A stretch of 64,000 nucleotides of DNA. Source: Chrysogorgia sp. JL179-B06. Its lineage: Eukaryota > Cnidaria > Anthozoa > Scleralcyonacea > Chrysogorgiidae. The notes beneath the pieces are model-generated. The model was not told the origin of the DNA, searched no databases, and was given only the letters and a program-made list of their open reading frames with translations. Both the position numbers and the translations under genes were made by a program. The DNA lies in NCBI GenBank assembly GCA_035772405.1, contig JAYKKM010000057.1, forward strand, positions 976,632-1,040,631, written 5' to 3'. Position 1 is the first letter of the stretch, and every line of letters begins with the position of its first letter. Below, one piece after another: positions 33,324 to 44,249 of the stretch.

Positions 33324-33941
33324 TCTAGTACGTATTCCATATAAGGAAGTGACCGACGAGCAAATAGAAGGCATTAACGAACAAATACATGGCACTCGTA
33401 CCAGCCCGCTGGACGTGGGATTATTAACACGTTACGATATGTTCGATTATGCGCTCTTTTTAAGAAAACTACGTTCGCTAGCAGGATAAGCTGTACACAT
33501 ATTGTAAACAGATAATTTATCTGTGTTTTAATATATATTGTAGCTTTGGGAGTTGATTATTTCTCAAGAAAACGTTCGTCGAAGACAGCCGTGTTTTTGT
33601 TTACAAGATGGTATCCGTATTAGTAAAATTATATTTTGGCATGTTCGATTATCAGCGCTTTTAAAGAGAACTAAGTTAGCTACCGGGATAAAGCTGTACG
33701 TATGTCGTAAATAGATAATTTAACTTTCCTTTGATATATTCTATAGCTTTGGGGGTGGTTTATTTCTCAAGAAAACGTTTGCCAAAGGGTTAGGACCTTT
33801 GTTGTTTTGGGGTCGGTTACAATCCAATTAACAAGGAAGCTGGTACGAGGTTTGAACGTGTCAGCTATTTGCTCGTTAATTCACTCTATTTGCTCGTCAA
33901 TGCCTTCTATTTGCGCTTCCTTATAAGGAATACGTACTAGA
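33324..33941. repeat. Nested inverted and tandem repeats
   Basis: An inverted repeat pairs 33324-33402 (starting TCTAGTACGTATTCC) with 33839-33941, both containing GCAAATAGAAGGCATT-type words. Between the arms, a block starting ATGTTCGATTAT at 33439 is repeated directly at 33641 (period about 202 bp, about 150 bp shared, including TTATTTCTCAAGAAAACGTT). The layout suggests a rearranged MITE or DIRS-type terminal repeats; DIRS elements carry split or inverted termini and DIRS coding debris lies next to it. Confidence 0.65.
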
Positions 33942-34007
33942 TACCACTATCGATTGGGCAGGAGTCCTGTATTTGCATGATGATCAACCGATATGGGTTA
34001 ACGCACT

Positions 34008-34300
34008 GTGTTGTGTAGTGAAGAAGAGCATGCTACATCCATTACTCTTTGTGAAACTAAGGCTCTGTATAACTCATTAACAGTAGCAGCATCCTACATA
34101 GCCAACGCATGGGTAGACTGCTACGTAGACAACAGAGTACTTTTTCATTCATGGCAAAAGGAAGGCTCAAAAGCACCTGGCCAGACTGTGGGGTTAAAAC
34201 AACTTTTCCTCCTAGCCTTAAAATCAAATTTTCATTACTTCCCATCATACACAAACGAGGCGTGGATGGCCTCTCGACAGTTGTTGAATTTGGATTGAGT
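34008..34300 (+). pseudogene. DIRS-like RNase H fragment
   Basis: A 96-codon frame contains ETKALYNSLTVAASYI, then CYVDNRVLFHSWQKEGSK and LKQLFLLALKSNF. This matches the RNase H-like region of DIRS/tyrosine-recombinase retroelements, where a VDN...L..SW segment follows the conserved E and an ALxxxL helix. The upstream reverse transcriptase and downstream recombinase are missing here. A second plus-strand frame overlapping it (34109-34426) is an out-of-frame shadow. Confidence 0.45.
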
Positions 34301-34699
34301 CAGTTTGTGCAGGTAGTCGAACTGTTGGTAGCCGAGGTGAAAAGGTTTGTTCCGAAATATTGTAGGAGACCTTTCATCAGAGTAAAACATTCTTCAACAT
34401 CCAATGTCAGAGAAAAGTTTAAATAATCATAAGATAGTACCACGTACAGTTGTAGTTGAACATGGCGTGAATTTTCATATTGCGGACTAACAGCTAAATA
34501 GCAGAAAGCTGGTGATTTCGCAACTCGTAAGATGTCTCATTGTACTTTTTGGCATGATGTCATGGGACAGCAGTCATTTCAATCTAACTACGCCGATGAA
34601 TTGCACTTCACGTTTCTTTGATCCAATTTTACAATAGTCACGAAATATGTGTGGCAAGGCTGTGACCTCGATTTATATTGCAGCTTTAATATAAGTAGC

Positions 34700-35200
34700 A
34701 GTGGATCTATGGTAAAATATTTAGGATCTATGACAGGATATGTCAGGATTCCGGAATTGGAGAACGAGTCTCCATTATTGAAGGCGGTTCGCTATTCGTG
34801 CAGAATGCTACATTTGATGACAATGGAATTTATCAATGTGTACATCAACGTTTGCTATGCCTCAATGGGTACATCAACGTTTGTCCTTTTGGACATGTCT
34901 AAAGCATTCGATAGCATAAATCATGAGATTTCATCAACTAAACTACAAGACGTTGGTGCTTCTCCCACTGTTCTCCATTGGTTTGGTAATTGTCTTTATA
35001 CAAGTAGACATCAAGTCATGCATATTCATTCAGTGGTATCTGATCCATTACCTGTAGTTTGCAGCATCCCAGAGAAGCATTTTAGGCCCTCTACTTTTAC
35101 AATTTACATCAATGATTTACCGACGGTTCCGCAAAAATGTTCTTCAGAATGCTATGTTAGATGATACGAAACTCTACACTTAATTTTGCTTGGAAGATTG
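34700..35200 (+). pseudogene. LINE reverse transcriptase fragment
   Basis: The frame contains TFVLLDMSKAFDSINHEI (RT motif with the first catalytic aspartate), then LHWFGNCLYTSRHQV, a degraded VCSIPEKH in place of the GVPQGS loop, and FTIYINDLPTVP. A DDTKLYT block follows immediately after a frame change near 35160. The order and spacing are those of CR1/L2/Jockey-group RT. The N-terminal part is replaced by unrelated sequence. A dead fragment. Confidence 0.7.
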
Positions 35201-35646
35201 TGAACACACCACTACAGCAGGCCTTGAGGCGCCTCCCCACGTGCATGCATCGCATCAAAGGGAATGATAAATCCAGGTCACTGGACGAACGTAAAGAAAT
35301 TCTCAACCGTGCATAAGAAATCTACCTGGAAAAAAAAGTGCAAAGTTCAACTCACTACCAACACCAAACCGTGGATGAAGAAAACCCATCTAAAAAGAGA
35401 TGACTTGAGAAAGACGTCATCGACATTGACAACGAGCGGTAAATACGTACCTAAAATGAACAGGTTTTTGATAGGCTATATGGAACAAAGTGGTTAGGGT
35501 TATTGGTTTCTTTGTGGTTGATTCTATTGTTTTGTTGTTTTAATTAACCAATCACAAAACTTGATTGTATAGGTAGGTGGCGACCCACAACGAGAGTGTA
35601 GACAGCTTAAGCTCATCCGATTCCGAATTTGAAGACAGCGATGTTG

Positions 35647-35756
35647 GGTATATACTTCATGGTAACACTAGACCGGATAAATCCTAACCATAACCCTAAT
35701 AATAACTGTAAAATATGGTGGGAGACTATATGTATTGTTACCATGAAGTATATCGC
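35647..35756. mobile_element. 110-bp MITE with 8-bp target duplication
   Basis: ATATACTTCATGGTAACA at about 35650 is matched by its reverse complement TGTTACCATGAAGTATAT ending at 35753. CGATGTTG is duplicated exactly at 35639-35646 and 35757-35764. An 8-bp duplication with a very short noncoding body fits a hAT-type MITE. It contains a CCTAACCATAACCCTAA stretch. Confidence 0.8.
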
Positions 35757-35919
35757 CGATGTTGACATTGACACTGAATTAAGTTGAAATTGAAAAAAAA
35801 TTTGTATGTAAATATAAATACATATATAGTAACTACTGATTTTGTTTAAATTCCGATGTTAAAATATTGTTTTTTTTCAAATAAATTTTGACTCAGTTTT
35901 GTCCATGTTAATCCAGTCT

Positions 35920-36380
35920 TTAGGCATGTTCTGGATACTGCTTGCTTCTTTCTCCCTCGCGCTGTGTTCGACGTTCCCAGAAGTGCCTTTGTGCATCTAA
36001 CTCTTCAGTTGCTAAGGGGTTCTTCTTTCTCTCTTCTAGCTGTACTCTGGTGTTAAACACGAACCTCGTTATCCATGCACATATTCTCAATGTTTTCCAA
36101 TAGTTCCATTTGTCTAGAAGAACGTCGAACTCATCTGTTACCATACCAAAGAGTGTCTTGGTCGCTTTCGTTTCTGCTAGAGTTGCCTCGTTGGTAGTGG
36201 TGACAATATCCTTTGGCCAGCTTTCCAGGGTCTCCAACCAACTTGGGCCTTTCCATTACAATTCTTGCTCTTCACCAACGTTTCCTCCTCTACTGGATTA
36301 TCGAATGCTGGATTATAATCTGACGAACTGTTGTAGTCACCTGGGTTCCGAATCCAGTGGAGCGCGACTGTGCTGTCCAC
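35920..36380 (-). pseudogene. BEL/Pao retrotransposon pol fragment
   Basis: On the minus strand, a segment reading DSTVALHWIRNPGDY is followed, after a degraded stretch, by WPKDIVTTTNEATLAETKA, LRICAWITRFVFN and ATEELDAQRHFWERR. DSTVALHWIR is the RNase H signature of BEL/Pao elements, and the WP-D/ALRICAWI/TEE..A..FW series is the linker before their integrase. Most of the RNase H between the two parts is missing, and the integrase does not follow. The end lies next to the LINE tail at 36395, so this element was cut short or interrupted there. Confidence 0.75.
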
Positions 36381-36614
36381 TTTTTACCGGGAATCCTTTG
36401 TATTTGTATTTAAACTTATTTAAAAACGGTAGCCCTTCAGAGCGCGTAGGCATCTGGTTTCCATGGGGCCGTTTGTACCAATAATACATTACTTAAATAA
36501 TTACAGGATATACATGATATAAATAATATACAACAGACAAAAAAATAAACAAATGTACATAATCTTAACTAAAATCTATTTAAAACTACAAAACCATCAA
36601 CTGAATACTTAGAC

Positions 36615-38358
36615 TTAGTTGCCCGAGAGAATTGCCTTGAACTGCTTTAGTGAGCATTTATTTCTTTCAGTATCTTTTGGTAGATTATTCCACAGACTAG
36701 CACCAGAATAGGCAATACTTTTCTTCATAAAATTTGGTTTTGGTAAGGCATAGTCAGTGTTATTACTGCGTAGACTATATATTGAATTGTTGTTAACACT
36801 AAACATGCTGGTCATGCTAATGCATAAATAATAATTTATTATATTTCCTTCTGTCTTCCAACGATTTCCATCCTAATTCCCCCAGCACGTTCGCTGATGG
36901 CACATCATATGATCTTCCAGTAATGACTCTTGCTGCCCTATTTCGCATTTTTTGCAATTTTTCTTGTAGACCAATGCTACAATTGTCCCAAACGAGACTA
37001 CAATAGTCAAAATGTTGCAGAACTACAGCATTGTACACATTTATCAATATTGGTTTCGGAACAAACTTTTTCATGCGACGAAGCATACCGATTCCTTTCG
37101 AAGCTTTAGTAACAACATTATTGACATGGTCTTTCCATAAAAGTTGTTCATCGACAATAATACCCAATGTCTTTGTCTGTCTTACTATTTTAATATGAGT
37201 TTCCCCTAGTTTTATATTTGGGTCATTATCTGCAGTTGCAAGTCTTTGTCTTGAGCCAATGATCATATACTCAGTTTTCTCCTTATTTAAGGTTAATTTA
37301 TTTGCCAACAACCATTGATGAATCTTATCTAAATCTATATTTAATATATTTTCAATTTCAACAACTGACTTTCCTTTTGTCATTACATTTGTATCATCAG
37401 CGAACATACTGGCAGTAGATTGCAGAAGACAATTTGGCAAATCATTAATATATATGAAGAATAACAAAGGCCCTAAAGTGGAGCCGTGTGGGACTCCACA
37501 TTTGATAATTTCTTGTTTTGATAAGACTTGTTCGACTTAGCAAATTTGGATTCTATTAGAAAGGTATGATGTAAACCAATCCAGCGTGTGTTCACTGAAG
37601 CCATAAAGAGCCATTTTTACACAGTCATGGTTTACACAGTCAAAAGCTTTTTTAAGGTCCAGAAAGATCACTCCATTTAAGTATCATTTGTCCATATTAA
37701 TTAACCAATTATTAGTGGTAGCAAGGAGATGTTTGTGTGGAGTAGTTCTTTATAAACCCAGCTTGCTCCTGAGAGAGTATGTCATTGGCAAATAACTTTG
37801 CCACTACTGATAGAAAGAAATTGGCCTATAGTTAGTAGTTTGTGTTTTGTTCTCTGATTTAAATATTGGTGCGATAATTGCGACTTTTAGATCATCTGGA
37901 AAAGTACCAGTCAATATTGATTGAAAATAATGGTCAGGGTATAGGCTATAATGTCGGCCGAATCCTTCAACATTTTGGGTGAGATCCCGTCCTGATGCTT
38001 TAGTAACTTTAATTGCGGAAATAGACTTGAATACTTCTGCTGTTGTAACGGTTTGAATCTCAAACTTAGAACAGCTTGGGTACCAATCTCACTAAAAAAT
38101 GTAATTGAAGGTATGTGCAATTTCTCGAGATTCCGTAATAACCTTACCATCGACACTTACTTCAGTTACATGAGTAGTTTTAGATTTCTTATTTGTCAAT
38201 TTGTTGATTGTTTTCCACATCTCCTTTGGATTTTTTATATTATTGTTAAGAGCATTCATATAGTAATTCAGTTTGTTTAAATCATTTCTTGCTCTTTTGA
38301 ATGCTTGATGTGTATATGTTGACCTTGTTTTATGGCCTTTTTCTTTAAAAAATCTCAT
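36615..38358 (-). pseudogene. LINE linker and reverse transcriptase with FADD motif
   Basis: Minus-strand frames give a linker (38358-38092; PKEMWKTINKLTNKK), RT entry (HQDGISPKMLKD near 37985), a degraded middle (37450-37900), then LFFIYINDLPNC, MFADDTNVM at about 37383-37408, NKLTLNKEKTEYMIIGSR, KTLGIIVDEQL and the C-terminal SGASLWNNLPKD. FADD is the catalytic aspartate pair. The set places it with CR1/L2-like elements. The middle fingers-palm part, 37470-37900, needs several frame changes to read. Confidence 0.8.
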
Positions 38359-38897
38359 ACATATACTTTTTATTGCATCTGTAAGTCAAGGAGCATACTC
38401 ACTTCTAACCTTACGAGTCACCGATGGTGCGTGTATATCAGCTACATATAAACAATTTGTTTTCCACTCCCGCCATAGAGCAGTTGGGTCCGTCTCCCCA
38501 CTTGATATTGTCTGAAGAATCTCATCCAAGTCTGCCCTAAAGGCGTTTACATTATAATTTTTAAACTGTCTAGTTTTAACAATTTTCGGTTCTTTTCTTG
38601 GAATTGATATTTTTGTGGTAACAATAATTTGGCTATGGTTACTTATTCCAATATGCTCAATGCTAGTTCAACTATAAGCTCAGGTCTGTTGCTGAAAGCC
38701 AAGTCAATCATGGTACTTGATATTTCACTTACTCTTGTTGGTTCCTTTATCAGTTGCTCAAATTCAAATAATTCTGTCAGGTCAAAAAGCTTTTGTTACT
38801 TTTGTAATGCGTCCAATCACAATTAAAGTGTCCTATCAAGACAATTTCTTTGTTCTCAGACTCATTTTTCTGACACACTCTTCGTATTTGTCAATTA

Positions 38898-38903
38898 CCT
38901 AAG
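38898..38903. repeat. Polinton target site duplication, left copy
   Basis: CCTAAG immediately before the left terminus; the identical hexamer follows the right terminus at 55731-55736. Polintons characteristically duplicate 6 bp. The duplication lies in LINE sequence. Confidence 0.95.
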
Positions 38904-39122
38904 AGTAGTATAGAAAGTGGGGCTACCAGCGCATTTTTCCATTTTTCGTGTCTCACCTTTTTTTCTCTGGAGAACTAAGCACTTTTTCCGTTTTTGTATT
39001 TCCACATATAACTTTCGAGCAAATATGTGGAATCCAAAAACGGAAAAAGTGCTTAGTTCTCCAGAGAAGTTGAGACACTCAAATGGAAAAAGTTCGCTGT
39101 TAACCCCACTTTCTAGCCTACT
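38904..39122. repeat. Left Polinton terminus: TIR within a 219-bp fold-back hairpin
   Basis: The first 42 bases (AGTAGTATAGAAAGTGGGGC, then TACCAGCGCATTTTTCC) repeat in inverted form at 39084-39122 (ending CCCCACTTTCTAGCCTACT). An inner inverted repeat pairs 38963-39009 with 39023-39068, both containing GGAGAACTAAGCACTTTTTC or its complement, around a loop of about 13 bases. The whole terminus can fold into one long hairpin. Only the outer ~45 bp are shared with the right end, so the true TIR is short for a Polinton. Confidence 0.9.
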
Positions 39123-42100
39123 AATAGACAATGTGTCGCGTAGTTTGGGGAGTCAGAGACGTGTCTCGGCTAGTAGGCTACAGAGTGAGGTGTCTGGACG
39201 TGGCGCTAGACGTGAGGCTGCCGTGGGTGGGGATGTCGCTCGTAACAAGACTATGTCAAGTAATATTACGCGTGATCCTGGTGTGGGCTTTATTTCAACT
39301 CGTGAGTTGAGTGGGGCTCATGATTCGAAAGGGTCTAAAGACTTGGCTATATTAAATAATAAAACGACTCTTATGAAAAGGTCTGAACACAAACGTAACC
39401 CTATTGTGGGTGGTGATGTCGCTCGTAGTGGTACACTATCGAGTGGTGGTGCACGTGATCCTGCTATAGGTTCTGGTAATTTAGTTATACCGAATATTAA
39501 GATGAGTTTTCTAGAGAGGATGTCTGGCTATCTAGCTGATGCTAAAGCATTGGGGTATAAGTGGATGGATCTTATTAGAAGGGTATCTAGAGAGAACGTC
39601 ATTAGTAGAGTCACCAGAGTTAGGGAGGTCAGAGAAGTTCGAAAGGCTAGACGCGATCTTAGACGGTATGTGAGGAGGTCACGACTAAGTCAGGAGGCCT
39701 CAGACAAAGAGTACAAGAGAATCAATATTCTTATTGCTAAGATGAAACGTCCTACTGTAGTTCAAAGGAGAGTTGCTCTCAAAGGGTACACCAAGTCGTA
39801 TAGTGTTAAGGTGGTCGAGAAAAAGGACCCACTAAAACAACTAGTCAAGACTAGAAGAGTAGTGCGCTCAACTTTACAGAAAGAGTTAGAAAGACTGAAA
39901 GGTTTGAAGTTTTCTGAGACACTGAAAGTAACTCTAGAGAAAGAGATTGGTGACGGTAAGTCTGTGTTTACGACAGCCTTCTTCAATAGTGTGGTCAAAA
40001 CAGTGGTTAGTAGTGTTGATATTAGTGGGACTACGAGACAAGCTAGTGAGGAGATAGTGAATCGTATAGCTGTATGGTTGTCAGAAGGGTCTGGGTGGGT
40101 TGTGGATAAAATTAGTGATCACTTCATTAATGTGGTAGTGTATAAGCCTCTTAAAGGATCGAGTTATGTTGAGTTACCATTAGAGTTGAGGAACGCGTCG
40201 AAAGGTTTGATTAATATAAAGAACAACGATGACAAGTGTTTTATGTGGTGCCATGTGTTGCATAAGTGTCCTGTAGGAAAGGATCCGCAGAGAGTGTCGA
40301 AGCACAAGAAGAGTGTAGGTTCTGTCAATTATGACGGAGTAAGATTTCCAGTGGATACGAGACAGTACAACAAGATAGAGAGGCAGAATGGTATTAGCAT
40401 CAGCGTATTTGGGTACGAGGACAAGCAGCCATTTCCTATCTACGTTTCTGAGGAGAAGTGCGAGGACCATATGGACCTGCTGCTAATAACGAATGGTCTT
40501 AAACGACACTACGTGTACATCAAAGACTTTGGTAGGTTTATGTGCGGTCAGTCTAAACACAAGTGTCGCAAGAATTTCTGTAGATACTGTCTTCAATGTT
40601 TTACTACTAATGAGATTCTTGAGAATCATAAGGAGGTTTGTATGGTGGTAAATGGTAAGCAAGCGATCAAGATGCCAGATGAAGAAGACAGCACTCTTGA
40701 GTATGAAAACTTTCATAAACAATTAGAGGTACCATTCGTAATATACGCAGACTTCGAGGCTATCACAGAGAAGGTCGACAACGTGACACCACTCACAGGA
40801 TCGTACACTAGCGAGAACCAAAAACACACGGACTGTGGGTATGGGTACAAAGTAGTGTGCTGTTATGATGATAAATATAGTAAACCAGTAGAGATGTTTC
40901 GAGGTAAGAACGCAGTTAGGAAGTTCATGAAAAAGATGTTAGAGGAGGTTAAATACTGTAAGAAAGTTAGAAAGGAGCATTTTAATGAGGACATGGTGTT
41001 GACCAGAGCTGATAAGGCTAACTTCAAGGAAGCGACTAAATGTCATATTTGTGATAGGAAATATAAAAGGGGACAAACGAGAGTTAGAGATCATTGTCAT
41101 ATCACTGGTAAATATAGAGGTTCAGCACATCAGTTGTGTAATAGGAACTATAGACTGACTGATAAGATACCTGTCATATTTCACAATCTAAGAGGGTATG
41201 ATAGTCACTTCATAATGCAAGAGATAGGTAAGCTAGGTCAGAAAATCAACGTCATACCAAATAATATGGAGAAGTATATGGCATTCATGTTAGGTAAACA
41301 TCTAGTGTTTCTAGATAGTTTCCAATTCATGAGCTCTAGTCTAGCCAACCTAGTGAACAACCTACCAAAGGAATGTCTCAAGTACACGTCTGAACTATTT
41401 CAAGGTGAGGAGCTAGAGTTGGTGTCGCGAAAAGGTGTGTACCCATATGACTATATGGATAGTTTCGATAAGTTTAATGAACTTGAGTTGCCATCAAAGG
41501 AGAGTTTCTACAGCATCCTAAACGACGAGCATGTGTCAGACACAGACTACGAGCACGCTCAAGAAGTGTGGGAGACAATGGGTGTGGAGAATATGGGTGA
41601 GTACCACGACCTATACCTAAAATCTGACGTATTACTACTGGCTGACGTGTTCGAGAACTTTAGAAGAACGTGTAAACAGTACTACCAGTTAGATCCTTGT
41701 CATTACTTCACGTCACCTGGACTATCGTGGGACGCTGCTCTAAAGATGACAGGAGTGGAGCTAGAGTTGATGACTAACATTGATATGTTTCAGTTTATCG
41801 AGAAAGGAATGCGAGGTGGTGTCTCCTGTATAACGCATAGACATGGAGAAGCTAATAACAAATACATGAAGGGGTATGATAGTAGTAAACCATCGAAACA
41901 TATCGTATACCTAGATGCGAATAACCTTTATGGTTGGGCTATGTGTCAGTATCTACCGACTGGTGGGTTTGAGTGGGTCGAAGGTTTTGACATCAACAAT
42001 CTAGATAAATATAACAACGACTCAGACAAGGGGTTGATACTCGAGGTTGATTTAGAGTATCCAGAGGAGTTGCACGATCTTCACAACGACTATCTTTAGC

Positions 42101-43172
42101 CCCTGAGAGGATGAAAGTAAGTAGTGATATGTTGTCAAACTATTGTAAGACAATCCAAAACAAGTTTAAGATATCTGTTGGAGAGGTTGCAAAACTTATA
42201 CCTAACCTAAGCGATAAGAGTAAGTACGTCATTCATTATAGAAACCTACAATTATACAAGAGTTTGGGAATGAAGGTTAAGAAGGTGCGTAGAGTACTTC
42301 AATTCGATCAGTCACCATGGCTCAAGCAATATATCGACTTTAATACGGACAAGAGAACCCAAGCGAAGAATGACTTTGAGAAAGACTTTTTCAAGCTTAT
42401 GAATAATAGTGTGTTTGGAAAGACTATGGAGAATCTGCGAAAGCGTGTGAATGTGGAGTTAGTAACAGACGAGGAAAAACTGAAGAAACTAACGTCAAAA
42501 CCAACCTTTGTTAGCAGTAAAATATTTGACAATAACTTGGTAGCAGTTCACAAGATCAAAGAGACACTAACTCTAAATAGACCAGCATACGTGGGTATGT
42601 GTATTCTAGACTTATCAAAGACATTGATGTACGACTTCCACTACAGTAACATCAAAAAGAAATATGGCAACAAAGCCAAATTACTATTCACAGACACGGA
42701 TAGTCTAATGTATGAGATTGAGACGGAGGATGTGTATAAAGACATGTACGCTAACAAAGAAGTATTCGACTTTAGTGAATATGATAAGTCATCTCCTTAC
42801 TTCGACCTAACTAACAAGAAGGTTATTGGTAAAATGAAGGATGAGACATTAGGAGTCCCAATCATTGAGTTCGTTGGTTTAAGGTCGAAAATGTATAGCT
42901 ACATAAAAGAGGACGGAAAAGGTGGGAAGACTGCTAAAGGTATCAAGAAGAGTACCATTAGAAACAACATAAGACATGACAACTATAAAAGTGTCCTAAC
43001 AAATGGTGAGCAAATGTCTCACATAATTAAAACTATTCGCAGCAAGAGCCACCAACTAGGAAGCTATGAAATAAATAAGATATCCTTAAGCTGCTTTGAC
43101 GACAAGCGACATATACTACCAGACGCTGTATCTAGCTATGCGTATGGACATTACAAAATAGTCCAGAACTAG
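39025..43172 (+). CDS. polB: Protein-primed family B DNA polymerase (pPolB), one frameshift
   Basis: A 1.36-kb basic N-terminal region of unknown function is followed by a Cys/His cluster (about 40545-40650) and the 3'-5' exonuclease: YADFEAI (40744), HNLRGYDSHF (41183) and YLKSDVLLLADVF (41612). An endonuclease VII-like CxxC...DHCHITGK...CN insert lies between the first two exonuclease motifs (41040-41150). Polymerase motifs follow: LDANNLYGWA (A, about 41909), NSVFGKT (B, about 42407) and FTDTDS (C, about 42690). These are all catalytic landmarks of protein-primed replication enzymes. A single-base deletion near 42094 closes the first frame; the second resumes at 42111. Candidate starts at 39025 or 39252: earlier ATGs lie inside the terminal hairpin. 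It ends tail-to-tail with the small minus gene. Confidence 0.95.
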
Positions 43173-43348
43173 CTGTTTAAATTTCTAAAATGTTTTTTAG
43201 TCTTGATGTGTTTATATTTAGAGGTTACGTGGTATGACTGGTCGCATGTCTCACACACCCACTTATGAGTTCTCATCCACTCTTTGGTTTGCGCTCTGGC
43301 TGCTACTAAAGCTTCTTCTTTGGTTTGGTAAATTTTTGGTCTTCCCAT
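43169..43348 (-). CDS. Small C2H2-like zinc-finger protein (59 residues)
   Basis: MGRPKIYQTKEEALVAARAQ opens a short basic protein with CETC followed by HVTSKYKHIKTKKH, a C2H2-type finger. It resembles small zinc-finger proteins common in Polintons and large DNA viruses. Its ATG overlaps the stop of the upstream VLTF3-like gene by one base (TAATG), and its stop overlaps the end of polB by four bases on the opposite strand. TATA-rich sequence (GTAATATATA) abuts the start. Role unknown; DNA or RNA binding is likely. Confidence 0.7.
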   Translation of the reverse strand: MGRPKIYQTKEEALVAARAQTKEWMRTHKWVCETCDQSYHVTSKYKHIKTKKHFRNLNS

Positions 43349-43978
43349 TATATATTACTATATATTTTGTTTACCCACTCGTTGTAGTATGGATCTCCTC
43401 TCCCATCCCAACCTAGATCCTTGTATACTACGCTATACAGGTTATACTCGAATCGCACCTTGATCTTACCAAGTTTGAGGTCGTTAGAACCACCTCTCAA
43501 CTCTATACCTCTTCTAGAGCATATTCTTATGGCATAGAAAATATATTTCGATATATTCTTGACAATCAGTTTGTTTCTTTTAAGAGACCATACTATCTTT
43601 ATAAAATCACTGACCACTATTGGTACGTCACTCTCGTTAACTAGTCTTTTACTAGTCAATATTCTCTCTAACCACTTGCTGTAACTATGAGTCGATTTCT
43701 TGTACATCCAAATGTTAGGTATGAAGTTTCTCACGCGTCCGTAGGTAGTCTCTCCACACTTGTTACAACTAAATACACCATCTTCTGTTTGGGTTCTGTG
43801 GTTTACTACACTCGTAACAGTATGTGGTGTCGTACCACTTTTTTGGTTTTGCGTCCTTACTTCCGTTCTTGATCTCGTCCAACGTGTACCCTAATGTAGT
43901 ACCACTCCACTTTTTTGATGCAATCTCATCCAATGTGTACCCAGCATAGAACATTCTCATAGTACGTTCGTCAACCAT
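43348..43978 (-). CDS. VLTF3-like zinc-ribbon protein (probable late transcription factor), one frameshift
   Basis: The 5' frame (43978-43769) has two GYTLDEI repeats and then CYECSKPQN. A shift near 43795 leads to a second frame with SCNKCGETTYGRV, KKSTHSYSKWLERIL and a long helical region to 43348. CxxC...CxxC followed by a H-x3-WL helix is the layout of the poxvirus VLTF3 family of late transcription factors, which occur in giant viruses and some Polintons and virophages. If right, it would switch on the late structural genes. The assignment rests on motif order only. A 24-bp inverted repeat sits directly upstream of the start. Confidence 0.45.
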
Positions 43979-43981
43979 TTG

Positions 43982-44038
43982 AGTTATTATACTATTATGT
44001 CTTTATACTGTTTTTAAAGACATAATAGTATAATAACT
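43982..44038. promoter_or_regulatory. Perfect 24-bp hairpin upstream of the VLTF3-like gene
   Basis: Arms 43982-44005 and 44015-44038, each containing TTATTATACTATTATGTCTT or its complement, flank a 9-base loop. It occupies the whole space between the VLTF3-like start (43978) and the stop of the next gene (44050). Each arm includes TATAATA-type sequence resembling the motif upstream of other starts, so it could act as promoter, transcript-end signal, or both. Confidence 0.7.
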
Positions 44039-44049
44039 TAAATGTCGTT

Positions 44050-44247
44050 CTAGAAGGCGTGATAGTTAGCAGAATCAAACGTCTTCCTACTATACTGTCT
44101 TGATTGGTCTAGAACGTCCAACAATAGTTGTTTCAACTCTTTAATCTCATTCATCTGACGAATCTGATTCTCATAGACTATCTCCATTAAGTTTCTACTA
44201 CTATGTTTTGCTTCCATAGCCATCTCCTTCAAAGTTTTAGTGCTCAT
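44050..44247 (-). CDS. Small coiled-coil protein (65 residues)
   Basis: MSTKTLKEMAMEAKHSSRN begins a short, mostly helical protein with ENQIRQMNEIKELKQLLLDV, a clear heptad pattern. A similar ENEIRQRDKIQELRQQL heptad occurs in the upstream neighbour (44250-44666), so the two may be paralogous or interact. Intergenic distance to that gene is two bases. Function unknown. Confidence 0.65.
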   Translation of the reverse strand: MSTKTLKEMAMEAKHSSRNLMEIVYENQIRQMNEIKELKQLLLDVLDQSRQYSRKTFDSANYHAF

Positions 44248-44249
44248 TT

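Larger units (their letters stand above)
36395..38903 (-). mobile_element. LINE (CR1/L2-group), 3' part, interrupted by the Polinton
   Basis: On the minus strand from 38903 down lie the endonuclease middle (FNCDW near 38815), a linker, the RT, and a 3' tail ending in AAATACAAATACAAA near 36395-36415. Its 5' piece continues at 55737-55960 on the far side of the Polinton, and the two join at the duplicated CCTAAG. The endonuclease frame would pass from SSWYRPPAM on the right piece into this part. Several frameshifts and an in-frame stop show the LINE was already decaying or has decayed since. Confidence 0.85.

Noticed and set aside
38917..39024. Upstream extension of the polymerase frame into the terminal repeat
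   Set aside because: These codons lie within the TIR/hairpin; openness is probably incidental and a start at 39025 or later is more credible.
43234..43416. Plus-strand 60-codon hydrophobic ORF after polB
   Set aside because: It is antisense to the small zinc-finger gene and the end of the VLTF3-like gene.
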